In this document: positions 1 to 11,659 of the stretch, in pieces
How positions within the stretch are numbered: position 1 is the stretch's first letter
How the letters are laid out: every line of letters starts with the position of its first letter
Assembly: GCA_947501005.1 (NCBI GenBank)
Contig: CANMTU010000001.1
Coordinates: forward strand, 1,946,501-2,010,500
Direction of reading: 5' to 3'
Source: an uncultured Erythrobacter sp.
GTDB lineage: Bacteria; Pseudomonadota; Alphaproteobacteria; Sphingomonadales; Sphingomonadaceae
DNA: 64,000 bases
Position numbers and translations under genes: made by a program
The notes under the pieces: generated by a model
Told to the model about the DNA's origin: nothing
Seen by the model: only the letters and a program-made list of their open reading frames with translations
Database searches by the model: none

Positions 1-398
1 CGACGGCCGTTGACCAGCACCAGGGTGCGATTGGAGCCAAGACCGCGCAGGTTCAGCGTCGCCGTTCCGTTGCCGGGATTGTTCGAGAACGACGTCGTGC
101 CCGGAACGACTTGCGGCAGGGTGTTGATCACGTTTTCGACGTTGACGGTGCCCGAAAGTTCGAACTCCTCGTCCTGAACGACGGCGACCGGAGCAGCCGT
201 TTCGATGTTGCGGCGCGCGATGCGCGAACCGGTAACGATGATCGCGTCACCGACTACGGCTTCTTCGTCAGCGGCGGCGGGCTCTGTCGCCGGCTCGTTA
301 ACGCGTTGATCGACCTGCGCGAAAACCGGGCTGGCGAACATCGCGCCAGCGATGACCGTGCTCGTCAGCAGAGCGGTCCTGGTGAAACGATAAGACAT
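1..398 (-). CDS. TonB-dependent receptor, N-terminal part (runs off the left edge)
   Basis: The first 132 codons of an outer-membrane TonB-dependent receptor are present; the rest lies left of the window. The ATG follows a clear AAGGGG ribosome-binding site. A signal peptide ending near FASPVFAQ is followed by an acidic linker, then a VTGSRI segment and the start of the plug domain, which includes LRGLGSNRTLVLVNGRR, the usual plug signature of sphingomonad receptors. Such receptors import siderophores, vitamins, glycans or peptides with energy from TonB-ExbBD; the substrate cannot be told from this piece. It is divergent from the small secreted protein that starts at 619, so the 220 bases between them should hold both promoters. 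Confidence 0.9.
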   Translation of the reverse strand, partial: MSYRFTRTALLTSTVIAGAMFASPVFAQVDQRVNEPATEPAAADEEAVVGDAIIVTGSRIARRNIETAAPVAVVQDEEFELSGTVNVENVINTLPQVVPGTTSFSNNPGNGTATLNLRGLGSNRTLVLVNGR

Positions 399-618
399 TC
401 TTATCCCCTTAAAGACGGAAGCCGTGTGGCATCCTTACATCAATACGGTTCAGGCATTGCCCGAATTTCCGTCGCCTAATGCAGGATCGCATAACAGAGC
501 AATCGAAACCATGACGCCGCATAACCACGACGGATGAGGTGTGACATTCCGGAGACATTTCATTTCGGCCGGCGGCGCTGCTAAAGGGGGTGACCATTCA
601 CTAGGAATAAAGCGACCG

Positions 619-1158
619 ATGATCACCGCGCCGAACAAGGCCTTGCACCGCATGGCTATGTCCATCCTTGTGCCGATCTCCTGTGCGGCGGGCTTTCCTG
701 CGCAGGCGCAGGAGGCGCAGGACATTCCGTTGCAGGCCCTGCGGTCATGCCAAGCGATCACATCGGGGGCCGAGCGGCTCACGTGCTTCGATCGGGCTGC
801 GGCGGACCTGTTGCAGGCGACCGAAGCGGGCGAGCTTCGTGTGGTCGATCGGGAAGAGATCCGGGAGACGCGGCGCGGACTGTTCGGCTTCTCCTTGCCC
901 AAACTGGGACTGTTCGCGAATGAGGAAAAGGATGGCCTCGATCAGTCGCTGACCTCGACCATCACCGAGGTTCGCCGGGTCGGTCGGGAAGGATATCTGG
1001 TGACCATCGCCGAGGGCAGCCGCTGGCGGGTGAACGACGCGCCCGCCCGTTTTCGCCCCGAGGCAGGGGACGCGATCGAACTGGAGAAAGCCGCGCTCGG
1101 CTCGTTCTGGTTGCGCGTGAACGGGGCGACGGGGGTCAAGGGCAGCCGGGTCGAATAA
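619..1158 (+). CDS. Small secreted protein of unknown function with a C-x-CFDRAA motif
   Basis: A 179-residue protein that I cannot assign to a named function. I chose the ATG preceded by AGGA; a second in-frame ATG 33 bases downstream, at the start of the hydrophobic stretch, is also possible. Residues about 12-30 form a signal peptide ending in FPAQAQ. The mature N-terminus has LRSCQAITSGAERLTCFDRAA, a two-cysteine helix motif seen in many periplasmic proteins of Proteobacteria, and the C-terminal half (ITEVRRVGREGYLVTIAEGSRWRV) looks like a small beta fold. It probably sits in the periplasm. It converges with the S9 peptidase gene, 34 bases away. Confidence 0.75.
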   Translation: MITAPNKALHRMAMSILVPISCAAGFPAQAQEAQDIPLQALRSCQAITSGAERLTCFDRAAADLLQATEAGELRVVDREEIRETRRGLFGFSLPKLGLFANEEKDGLDQSLTSTITEVRRVGREGYLVTIAEGSRWRVNDAPARFRPEAGDAIELEKAALGSFWLRVNGATGVKGSRVE

Positions 1159-1192
1159 CGGCCAAGCTTTTCCATCGGCTCGCGATCGGAGT

Positions 1193-3193
1193 TTATAGCC
1201 CCCCGGGACCGCAATCGTTTTTCAGGAAGCTTTCGATACCGGTGTAAAGCTTCGTCTGATGGTCGTACATCAGCGTATTGTAGAAATGGTCGGCGCCTTC
1301 GAGCAGCATATACTGCGCGTCGGTTTTTCCCGCCTTTTCCATTGCCGCCTTGTAATCGTCGAAGTGATAGCGCTGCACCCGGCGATCGACGTCGCCATGA
1401 ATCATCAACAGCGGAATATTCGCCTCGGCGACTTGCTTGACCGGATTCACGCCGATGGTGCCGCGCCGCTTCGACCATTCGTCCAACGTCTTGGGACCCG
1501 TGAGATTGCGGGTTTCGCGATACCAGCGTTCGGGATTGGCGACGGCCGCTCCCGCGATGGCGCACTGATAGATATTCGGTTCGCGCAAGGATGCGACGAG
1601 CGCCGCGTATCCCCCGTAGGACCAACCGAACATCGCCATCCGTTCCGGATCGACGAGGCCCTGCTTAGCCAGATACAGCGCGCCATCGTCCTTGTCGTCC
1701 TGCATGGCCCCGCCATGCTCGCCGAACGCGGAATCGAAGAATTCCTGCCCGTAGCCCACAGTCATCCGGTATTCGGGCTGTAGAACCATATAGCCACGGC
1801 TGGCGAGGAACTGTGCCCATTCGTCGAACCCGACGACTTCGGCGACATGCGGACCGCCATGCGGCATCACGACCAGGGGAAACGGCCCCTGCCCCTTGGG
1901 CCTGGTCACATAGCCATGAATCGTCTTACCGTCGCGCGAGGGATAGCTGATATATTCGACATCGGCGAGCTGCTCGGGCCTCAGCAGCGGGTTGCGGCTG
2001 CCCAGCTTCTGCATCCGGCTGTCCTTGACAAGCCAGTAGGACCCAGGATCATGCGGACCGCTGTTGTAGACGACCATGGTATTGCCATCGCGCGATCGGC
2101 TGGTGACCGAGACCTGGTGCGAATTGGGAATCTGCTGCTCCAGCGCCTCGTACAGCGCCTTTTCATCCTGATCGAACCAGTGCCGCTCCCACTTTGCGCC
2201 GGGGTAGACGGCGGCGACGAGCTTGTCGCTTCCGGGGAGCGAACTTTTCTGCACTCGCATGACGTCGACATCGGGATTGGAATACAGCTTCTTGCCGAAC
2301 TCACCCGTCTCGAAATTAAATTCGAACAGCGCAGCCTTGTCCTCGCCGCGATTGTCGATGATGTAGCCGATATTGGGGTTGTTCGGATCGAACCCGACGA
2401 GCCCCATGAACCCGCTCAACTGGCGGTAGAGGTTCGACGCGTCATTCTGGTCGAAAACCTCGAACTCGGACCAGGACGTATCCTGCGGTTTGCGATAGTG
2501 ATAACTGACTTCGTTCGCTGCCGCGTCGTATGACGACGTGAACCGCGGGTTGCCCTGATTGTCGAACTGCGCCGTTGGGTATTTATCGCTTCCGCGAAGA
2601 ACCAGGGAGCGCTGCCCCGTCGCCAGATTGTAGCGGTAGTAGGAGCGGGGCCGGTAAAGGCTGAAAGGATCGACGCCGGTAGCGTCGGCGACCACGTTGC
2701 CTTGCTGTACGAGCACTTCGTCCGGATCGTCCGGCAAGAGGTTGACGATGCTGAAATTGCCATCCGTCTCCTTGAACTTGCCGCTTTTGGTATCGTATGA
2801 GAAACTCTTATAGCTGCGGCTGTCTTCCTCCGGACGGGTCACGCGGTTGCGGATCTGTTGCCATGCGGTGCCGTAGATGAAGCGGTCGTTCACCCAGTTT
2901 GCCGAAATGATCTCCATGGGATCGGCGTTGAGGCGCGTCGGCTTTTTCGACAGATCGTTCGTGTCGTAGATTTCCAGAAGATAATCGCCGGTCTTGCTGA
3001 CCGTCTTGAGGACGAGAATTTTTTCGCCGTTCGGTGAAACCTGCACCTGCGTTACGACATCGCGAAGCGCGAACACTTCGATCGGGATGGTCGGATCGGT
3101 CTGCGCTTGCGCCAGGACCGGGGTCGCGGTTGCCGCTGAGATCAACGGTGCGACGGCGGCGGCAAGCAACGCGGCTTTCGTAAATTTAGTCAT
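1193..3193 (-). CDS. S9 family prolyl-oligopeptidase-like serine peptidase
   Basis: A 666-residue secreted serine peptidase. The start is the ATG 7 bases after GAAGGAG, and it gives a good signal peptide ending in ATPVLAQ; the longer reading frame upstream lacks one. Residues 30-420 form the beta-propeller-like N-terminal domain. The C-terminal alpha/beta-hydrolase domain carries GWSYGG (Ser525), HGDVDRRV (Asp603) and GADH (His636), the full catalytic triad. Family members cut short peptides, often after proline, or release dipeptides. It lies 100 bases downstream of a long TonB receptor on the same strand but a terminator-like hairpin separates them. I infer a role in peptide scavenging in the periplasm; the exact specificity is unknown. 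Confidence 0.92.
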   Translation of the reverse strand: MTKFTKAALLAAAVAPLISAATATPVLAQAQTDPTIPIEVFALRDVVTQVQVSPNGEKILVLKTVSKTGDYLLEIYDTNDLSKKPTRLNADPMEIISANWVNDRFIYGTAWQQIRNRVTRPEEDSRSYKSFSYDTKSGKFKETDGNFSIVNLLPDDPDEVLVQQGNVVADATGVDPFSLYRPRSYYRYNLATGQRSLVLRGSDKYPTAQFDNQGNPRFTSSYDAAANEVSYHYRKPQDTSWSEFEVFDQNDASNLYRQLSGFMGLVGFDPNNPNIGYIIDNRGEDKAALFEFNFETGEFGKKLYSNPDVDVMRVQKSSLPGSDKLVAAVYPGAKWERHWFDQDEKALYEALEQQIPNSHQVSVTSRSRDGNTMVVYNSGPHDPGSYWLVKDSRMQKLGSRNPLLRPEQLADVEYISYPSRDGKTIHGYVTRPKGQGPFPLVVMPHGGPHVAEVVGFDEWAQFLASRGYMVLQPEYRMTVGYGQEFFDSAFGEHGGAMQDDKDDGALYLAKQGLVDPERMAMFGWSYGGYAALVASLREPNIYQCAIAGAAVANPERWYRETRNLTGPKTLDEWSKRRGTIGVNPVKQVAEANIPLLMIHGDVDRRVQRYHFDDYKAAMEKAGKTDAQYMLLEGADHFYNTLMYDHQTKLYTGIESFLKNDCGPGGL

Positions 3194-3221
3194 CTCGGCT
3201 CCTTCGGTATTCCTAGGTTCC

Positions 3222-3266
3222 TGCAAACAAAATGAGCGGCCCTGCGCATATGGCAAGGCCGCTCAT
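3222..3266 (-). terminator. Rho-independent terminator after the long TonB receptor gene
   Basis: Perfect 10-base arms (ATGAGCGGCC and GGCCGCTCAT) with a 15-base loop, followed on the minus strand by the T-rich tail TTTTGTTTG. It sits between the receptor stop codon and the ribosome-binding site of the S9 peptidase gene, so read-through would be needed for co-transcription. Confidence 0.75.
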
Positions 3267-3293
3267 CAATTCGCCAATTGGCTATGGTTCAAA

Positions 3294-6200
3294 TCAGAAG
3301 TCGAACCGCACCGAAGCGAAGAACTCACGGCCATCGTAGTCATAGCCATTGCCGATCGCGGTGTTGGCGATGGCGAGGACTTCGCTGCTATCCACTAGGG
3401 GCGGAGCCGTATTGAAGATGTTGTCGACACCCGCGATAATCGTCATGCGATCGTCGCGATAGCGCAGCGAGACAGTATGCAGGAACTGCTCGTCGGCGAA
3501 GCCTACGTCGCGGCAAAAACGCCCGTCACCTTCGACAATCCCGTCAACCTGACCCCTGTTGGCGCCAGCGGTGAAACGCGAACCCGAACCGAGACACGTG
3601 TCGCTGAATGTTGCCCCGGTGGGTTGCCCGTCGGGACCGTAGCCGAACGCATCGGAGAACGGATCGATTCCTTCTTCATCCTGTTCGACGGGGCCAGTGT
3701 AACGCGTCGCCCAGGTCAGGCGGAACTTGTCGATGTCCGCGGTGAACTGGCCGCTGCCCGTCCATTTCGGGAAACCGAATTCGCCGGTGGCATCATCGAA
3801 CACACGGTCGCCCTGCGTCGAGATGAACAGCGAACTGCGCTCGACAAGGTGATTGGCACGCACGTTCAGACCAAGATCGATCAGTGTCCCGAAAAGGTTG
3901 ATTTCCTTGCCGAGGAACGAGTTGAAGTCGATCCCGCGAACGCTTTCCTGATCCTGGTTGATAAAGGTCGGCTGCACGTCGGATATCAGACCGCGGCTGC
4001 TAGGCGTAGCACCGTAGGACAGGAGATCGCAGAAAGTGCTGCGCTGACCATCGTCGCGGGTAAAGCAGTCATTGATAATGAACTGCGAACCCAGTTCGAC
4101 GATCGCACCCTTTACCTTGATATCGAAATACGAAGCACCGAGCGAAACATCGAAACCGTCGCCGAAAGTTTCCTCGAAGGCGAAACCAGCCGTGATCGAA
4201 CGCGAGGTTTCAGGATCGATGTCCAGGCTGCCTGCCGTTTCGATTTCAATGCTGTTGGTTTGCAGCGCATTGGAACCGTTGGTGCCGACCGTCGTGGGAT
4301 CACGACCTTCACGAATACAGGCGTCGATGACGTTCTGTTCCCGCGTATCGAGACCCGGCTGATAGCCGCCGTTCAGCGGCTGATAAGCCACGGTGGGCAC
4401 GGCACAGGGATCGGTAAGGGTCAGGAAGCCCGATTGCCCCAGCAGGAAGTTCTCGCGCAGATTGGGAGCGCGGAACGACGTGCCATAGCTCAGTTTGAAC
4501 AACAGCGAGTCGATCGGACGCCAGCCGCCCTTCAACGAGTACGTGAAGTTGGTGCCATAGATCTCGTCGTCAGTGACACGACCCGAAAGATTGACGTTCA
4601 GTTCGCGAACGAGCGTCTCGTTCGCCATCAGCGGCACGTCGACCTCCGCGAACGCCTCCTTGGTCACCTTGCTGCCGACCGCCCCGCGATCGCGGAAGAA
4701 ACCGAACAGCAGACCATTCGACGCGACCTCATTCGGCTGGGAGTCGATGCGATCCTTGCGGAATTCGACACCGAGCACCGCGCCCACAGGACCGGCAGGC
4801 AGGGTGAAGATATCGCCAGTGATGAACGCGTTGCCGATGATCTGTTCGTAGGTCGTATCGAAGGTACGAACGCCAAACACGTAGTCCCGCTCGGCCTGGG
4901 TGGCGAAGTCGCCAATCGCACCGGTCAACACGCTCGGTGCGAACAGGTTCACAGGGACACAGCCTTGCACGAGATCAGGCAATGCGAGGTCCGGATTTGC
5001 CAGACCGGCAGCATTGCAGGCACCGATGTTCTGCGGATCACCGGGAAACAGATCGAGATCGGAATCGTAATCGTCAGCGATGCCGTCGCCCGGGTTATCG
5101 GCGATACCATCGCCGTTCGCATCGGTGTCGGAATCGGCAATGCCGTCGCCATTGAAATCCGCCGTGGGATCAACGCCGAGTGCGAAGGCCAGCTTGTCGC
5201 CGCGGATACCGCGCCGGACCGACGTACCTTCCGACCGCGAATAGACGCCCGAAACCTCGAAGGTCCAGCTGGGCGAAATGAACGGTAGATCGCCGCGAAC
5301 GCCGACTACGCCGCGATACAGTTCCTGCACCACGTCGGTGTTGTTACGATCGCCGCGGATCGCGACAATCGGGCTGACCGGCAGGCTGAAGCCAAAGTTT
5401 CCGCGTGGGTTGGAGACGCCGGGCGGGCTATAGACCGGGAAATCGTTGATGGCGTTGTCGATCTGCCGGCAGTCGACGCCGTTGGGGTTGATCCGGTTGC
5501 CTTGGGCATCGGTCTCGATGTTGCAAGGATTGAACTGATTGTCGGCCGGAACATACGGAAACAGCTGCGCGACGCCGGTATTGTCGGCATAAACTTCCGC
5601 ACGACTGTAGTTCGCTTCAAAGAACGGCGTGATGTTGGCGCCGCCGCCGAGTGTATATTCACCGTAAGCCATTACGTTGAACAGCTTCTGTTCGCTCAGG
5701 AAGACCTGATCGGTATTCGCGCCATTGGTGTTCACGTCCTGGAAGTCGACGTCGCGAATGCCATCACCATCGGAATCGAGCTCCTCGCCGAACGCATTGG
5801 TCGAATCGGCGAAGGGAAAGTTCGGATAGCCGGGGAAGTTGCCCACCCCATCTGGTTGGAAATAGATCGAGCCCGAGAAGTTGTAGGGATTGAAAATCCG
5901 GCCCGAAATGCCAGAAACCTTGCATTCGCTTTCGGAAACCGAGACGGTCCCGTCCGAATTGCGCTGAACCAGCGCGTTGTCCCGCACACCCAGCGTGTAG
6001 ATGTTGCCGTCCTGGTCGATTTCGTAGTTTCTGTCGCACCCGTTGAAGAAGTCGCGGTCGCGCAGACGCACCGTATCGCGGTAATCGTATTCGGCGCCGA
6101 TTCCGATGAAACCGCGATCGAGGTTCACGCCGTAGGCCGCGCTCACCGTGTAGTCGTCGCCCCCGCCCTCTGGGTTGATTTCACCCCGGGCATAGAGCTC

Positions 6201-6872
6201 GAGACCGTCGAAATCTTTGCGCAGGATGACGTTGCCGACACCTGCGACGGCGTCCGACCCGTAAACCGAGGACGCACCATCGAGGAGCAGGTCGTAACGA
6301 TCGATCAGCGAGCCGGGCAGGAGGTTGATCGAGGGGTTGACCGGGGCGCCTTCCACGCCCGCAGGCGCAAGGCGGCGTCCGTTCAGGAGCAACAGGGTGC
6401 GGTTCGCGCCGAGGCCGCGGAGGTTCAGGGTCTGCGAGCCCGGGCCATTATCCAGCACGAAGCCCTGGAAGGTCGCGTCGATCTGCTGGCCGGAAGCCGA
6501 TTCTGAGCGCTGAAGGATCTGCGAAGGGTCGAACAGGCCCGCTTCGTTCGAAGCCTCGGCCGTCAGCACCTGGAGCGGCGAAATGGAGCTGTACGTGTCG
6601 CGCTTGATGCGCGAGCCGGTCACGACGATGGCACCGGGGGTATCCTGGCCCGTCGCGCCGGTATCGGTGACGTCCACGACATCGTCGGTGTTGCCGTCGT
6701 TGCTGGAGACGCCGTCGGGCGTGCTGTCCTGGACGACGCACTCGCCTTCGACGTCATCATAACCTTCGGGACAATCCGCATCCTGCGCGAAAGCCTGGCC
6801 ACCCATTGCGAGGGCCAGAACCGACGCGGAAATGGACAGCCCCTTAACCGTGTTCATTCGAATTCTACGCAT
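3294..6872 (-). CDS. Very long TonB-dependent receptor with acidic DxNGDGIAD-type inserts
   Basis: A 1192-residue outer-membrane receptor, longer than the usual 700-1000. The start ATG follows TGGAG; another ATG 15 bases on is in frame. A signal peptide ends in GQAFAQ. Next comes a short segment with two cysteines (DCPEGYDDVEGECVVQD), an acidic linker, VTGSRIKRDTYSS, and the plug domain with LRGLGANRTLLLLNGRRL near residue 150. The beta-barrel fills the rest and ends in VRFDF, the terminal phenylalanine typical of outer-membrane proteins. Residues about 362-378 and 567-614 contain aspartate/glycine-rich repeats resembling calcium-binding DxNxDGxxD loops. With the S9 peptidase downstream, a peptide or protein-derived ligand is a reasonable guess. 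Confidence 0.93.
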   Translation of the reverse strand: MRRIRMNTVKGLSISASVLALAMGGQAFAQDADCPEGYDDVEGECVVQDSTPDGVSSNDGNTDDVVDVTDTGATGQDTPGAIVVTGSRIKRDTYSSISPLQVLTAEASNEAGLFDPSQILQRSESASGQQIDATFQGFVLDNGPGSQTLNLRGLGANRTLLLLNGRRLAPAGVEGAPVNPSINLLPGSLIDRYDLLLDGASSVYGSDAVAGVGNVILRKDFDGLELYARGEINPEGGGDDYTVSAAYGVNLDRGFIGIGAEYDYRDTVRLRDRDFFNGCDRNYEIDQDGNIYTLGVRDNALVQRNSDGTVSVSESECKVSGISGRIFNPYNFSGSIYFQPDGVGNFPGYPNFPFADSTNAFGEELDSDGDGIRDVDFQDVNTNGANTDQVFLSEQKLFNVMAYGEYTLGGGANITPFFEANYSRAEVYADNTGVAQLFPYVPADNQFNPCNIETDAQGNRINPNGVDCRQIDNAINDFPVYSPPGVSNPRGNFGFSLPVSPIVAIRGDRNNTDVVQELYRGVVGVRGDLPFISPSWTFEVSGVYSRSEGTSVRRGIRGDKLAFALGVDPTADFNGDGIADSDTDANGDGIADNPGDGIADDYDSDLDLFPGDPQNIGACNAAGLANPDLALPDLVQGCVPVNLFAPSVLTGAIGDFATQAERDYVFGVRTFDTTYEQIIGNAFITGDIFTLPAGPVGAVLGVEFRKDRIDSQPNEVASNGLLFGFFRDRGAVGSKVTKEAFAEVDVPLMANETLVRELNVNLSGRVTDDEIYGTNFTYSLKGGWRPIDSLLFKLSYGTSFRAPNLRENFLLGQSGFLTLTDPCAVPTVAYQPLNGGYQPGLDTREQNVIDACIREGRDPTTVGTNGSNALQTNSIEIETAGSLDIDPETSRSITAGFAFEETFGDGFDVSLGASYFDIKVKGAIVELGSQFIINDCFTRDDGQRSTFCDLLSYGATPSSRGLISDVQPTFINQDQESVRGIDFNSFLGKEINLFGTLIDLGLNVRANHLVERSSLFISTQGDRVFDDATGEFGFPKWTGSGQFTADIDKFRLTWATRYTGPVEQDEEGIDPFSDAFGYGPDGQPTGATFSDTCLGSGSRFTAGANRGQVDGIVEGDGRFCRDVGFADEQFLHTVSLRYRDDRMTIIAGVDNIFNTAPPLVDSSEVLAIANTAIGNGYDYDGREFFASVRFDF

Positions 6873-7217
6873 TTTTTGCTCCAGTCGCGACAACCAGACT
6901 GCGCCTTCCACCAGACCTCGGACCGGGCGCCTCCTATTGCACCCGACCCGATTGAAATGACCTGGTAAAAGCCCCCAGTCCCAACCCGTTCCTTCTGCGT
7001 TAAGGTTTGATGACTGTCAAAGTGCGTATTCGCTTTTCCGCATGGTGTTGCGGATTTCCCACGGAAACGCAGCCTCGGGCACCACTTAGTTCAGCGCATT
7101 GTAACAATGAACCAAATACGGCGGCAAAAGATGCGTCTTGTTTCGCAACCGATCTTGGTGCGCACACGCTATTTTTGGTGGACCAGATCGCCCACATTCC
7201 CGGTCAGCGGATGATTC
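6873..7217. other. 345-base intergenic region between the TonB receptor and clpB
   Basis: No credible gene. It must hold the promoter of the receptor gene on the minus strand: a TTGACA box is present on that strand at 7020-7015, but I see no convincing -10 box at the right distance. It also holds a 13-base palindrome at 7097-7109 and a looser hairpin (TCCGCA, 6-base loop, TGCGGA) near 7045. No terminator with a T-tract is visible after clpB. Confidence 0.5.
7097..7109. promoter_or_regulatory. Palindrome CATTGT-A-ACAATG, possible operator
   Basis: Perfect 6-base arms around a single A, in the intergenic region upstream of the long TonB receptor. The shape fits a dimeric regulator site, but it lies about 225 bases before the start codon, so any regulatory role is inference. 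Confidence 0.3.
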
Positions 7218-9794
<2,577 letters not shown>

Positions 9795-9828
9795 GGTGTC
9801 GATTGCCCCATCAAAACTGTTGCATCCG

Positions 9829-9856
9829 ATATGGTGTTGCATATTCGCAACACAAG
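9829..9856 (-). promoter_or_regulatory. Candidate RpoH (heat-shock) promoter of clpB with an internal palindrome
   Basis: On the minus strand a CTTG box (9856-9853) and a CCATAT box (9834-9829) are separated by 18 bases, which matches the CTTG...CCATNT pattern of sigma-32-type promoters. The transcription start would fall about 30 bases before the clpB ATG. The spacer is almost filled by an inverted repeat, GTGTTGC - 6 bases - GCAACAC (9834-9853). Sigma-32 control of clpB is well known in other Proteobacteria; use of this site is inferred. Confidence 0.6.
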
Positions 9857-9930
9857 GCCGCCCGGCACGGGAAGCGGTGTGTTAGCGGTATATAGAACTC
9901 GATTGCGGGCCTTTGCCAGAGGCGGCGTGG

Positions 9931-11376
9931 TTATTCGGCCGCTATGTGGTCCAGTCCGGGGACGAGCACGGTGCGCCCGCCGCCATATTCCTCGCGCACC
10001 ACGATGATGCCCTGTCGCTCCAGATGGTCGAGCAGGCGGCGGATGCGCCCTGGCGAACTGGTGCCGTAGGCGCGGGCGATGGCGCCCTCGTCCACCTGCG
10101 TCTCGCCGGCATGGGCGGCCTTGGCGATGACGAGGAACGGGGCGAGGAGGTCTTCCTCCACGCTTCCGGCCAAACGCATGATCGCCGCCTGGGTCGTGTC
10201 CGGCAGTTCGGCCAGACCCGCACCGGCCACGGCGAAGCGGCGGTGGAAGGCGCGCATGTCGGGCATCGGGCCGATCAGCCGATCGCGCCGGCAGCGGGAC
10301 AGGAAGGTCTGATATTGTGCGCTGGAGGACTGGAAGGCGACGCCCTCTTCCTGCGCGAGTTCGGAGATGATTTCGGCGATGCGCGCCGCGACGGCGTTGC
10401 CGTCTGCGCCGTTCGGTGCGGCGGCGACCTGCCGTTCTTCGGCCCGGTCGATGGCCTCGGCGACCTCTTCCATCCGGGGCGCAGGCGGGGGCGGCGGCGG
10501 AGCGGCCTCGCGCACATCCGCGGCAAGGTCACCGGTCAGCAGCGCTTCCATATCGGCGGGCGCGGTATCGGGCAGCGCCATCAGCCCTTCGGCGCGCGCC
10601 TTCAGGCCCGAGCGGACCGGCCCGATCTTTACCGCCACCGGCAGCCGGGTGATCGCCGGGCCGAGCGCGAGGAAATGGCCGCGTTCCAGTTCGCGGATGC
10701 GTTCCGCCTGCCGCCGCTCCATCCCCAGTAAATCCGCCGCGCGCACCATGTCGATATCGAGGAAGGTGCGCCCCATCAGGAAGTTCGACGCCTCGGCGGC
10801 GACGTTCTTGGCGAGCTTCGCCAGCCGCTGCGTCGCGACGATGCCGGCCAGCCCGCGCTTGCGCCCTCGGCACATGAGGTTGGTCATCGCGGACAAGGTC
10901 ATGCGCCGCGTGTCTTCCGCCATTTCCCCGGCGGCGACGGGGGCGAACATCTGCGCCTCGTCCACCACCACGAGGGCGGGAAACCAGTGTTCACGCGGCG
11001 CGTCGAACAGGGCGGTGAGGAAGCCCGCGGCACAGCGGATCTGCTGTTCCACCTCCAACCCTTCGAGATCGAGGACGACACTGGCCCGGTGTTCACGGAT
11101 GCGGCGGGCCAGGGCCTCGATCTCCGCCGGGGAGTAGGCGGCGCCGTCGATCACGATATGGCCGAACGCCTCCGACAGCGAGGCGAAGTCGCCTTCCGGG
11201 TCGATCACCACCTGCTGCACCAGCCGGGCGCTTTCCTCCAGCAACCGGCGCAACAGATGCGACTTGCCGCTGCCCGAATTGCCCTGGACGAGCAGGCGGG
11301 TCGCGAGAAGCTCCTCGATGTCGAACTCGACCGGCTTGCCGCCCGCATCGTGGCCAATGGTGATGGTGGCTGTCAC
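9931..11376 (-). CDS. HerA-like ATPase (DUF87 family) with C-terminal DNA-binding-like region
   Basis: A 481-residue ATPase with a GTG start and a weak ribosome-binding site. Walker A is GNSGSGKS (residues 32-39); a VVIDPEGDF loop, a Walker B strand (ALVVVDEAQMF) and an arginine-containing RGRKRGL follow. This is the HerA/FtsK-type fold, known for DNA-end processing or translocation. Residues 280-310 are proline/alanine-rich. The last 100 residues end in IRRLLDHLERQGIIVVREEYGGGRTVLVPG, which looks like a winged helix. No NurA nuclease gene is next to it. It is divergent from the M16 protease and shares its strand with clpB, 136 bases downstream. Confidence 0.85.
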   Translation of the reverse strand: MTATITIGHDAGGKPVEFDIEELLATRLLVQGNSGSGKSHLLRRLLEESARLVQQVVIDPEGDFASLSEAFGHIVIDGAAYSPAEIEALARRIREHRASVVLDLEGLEVEQQIRCAAGFLTALFDAPREHWFPALVVVDEAQMFAPVAAGEMAEDTRRMTLSAMTNLMCRGRKRGLAGIVATQRLAKLAKNVAAEASNFLMGRTFLDIDMVRAADLLGMERRQAERIRELERGHFLALGPAITRLPVAVKIGPVRSGLKARAEGLMALPDTAPADMEALLTGDLAADVREAAPPPPPPAPRMEEVAEAIDRAEERQVAAAPNGADGNAVAARIAEIISELAQEEGVAFQSSSAQYQTFLSRCRRDRLIGPMPDMRAFHRRFAVAGAGLAELPDTTQAAIMRLAGSVEEDLLAPFLVIAKAAHAGETQVDEGAIARAYGTSSPGRIRRLLDHLERQGIIVVREEYGGGRTVLVPGLDHIAAE

Positions 11377-11659
11377 GCCTGCCGCGCTAGCGAGGCGAAT
11401 CCGGATCCGGAAAGGGGCGGCGGCGGCTTTTGCCCAACTGGCTTGCCCGCACCCCGCTTCGACCGAACCGGCGGACGCGCAGCCGTCATGCGCAGAGCCG
11501 ATTATGGCGTTCGTCCTGCCGGGGTTGTGCGCGGACCGGGAACAGGCGATAACCGCCCGGTCCGGCGCATCGTCCGATCATTCGTCCGAATTGCGATGAC
11601 GCCATGCCGGCAGGTCCGCACGCTGCCGGCAATCGGAATCAACGGGGAGTATCCGAATT
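11377..11659. other. Divergent promoter region between the HerA-like and M16 genes
   Basis: A 283-base gap without a credible gene. It has to carry promoters in both directions. A 7-base inverted repeat (GACCGGG ... CCCGGTC, 15 bases apart) occurs near 11537-11565. I see no clear -35/-10 pair. Confidence 0.4.

Noticed and set aside
7015..7020. TTGACA box as promoter of the long TonB receptor
   Set aside because: No acceptable -10 box at 16-19 bases could be found, so it is not listed as a promoter.
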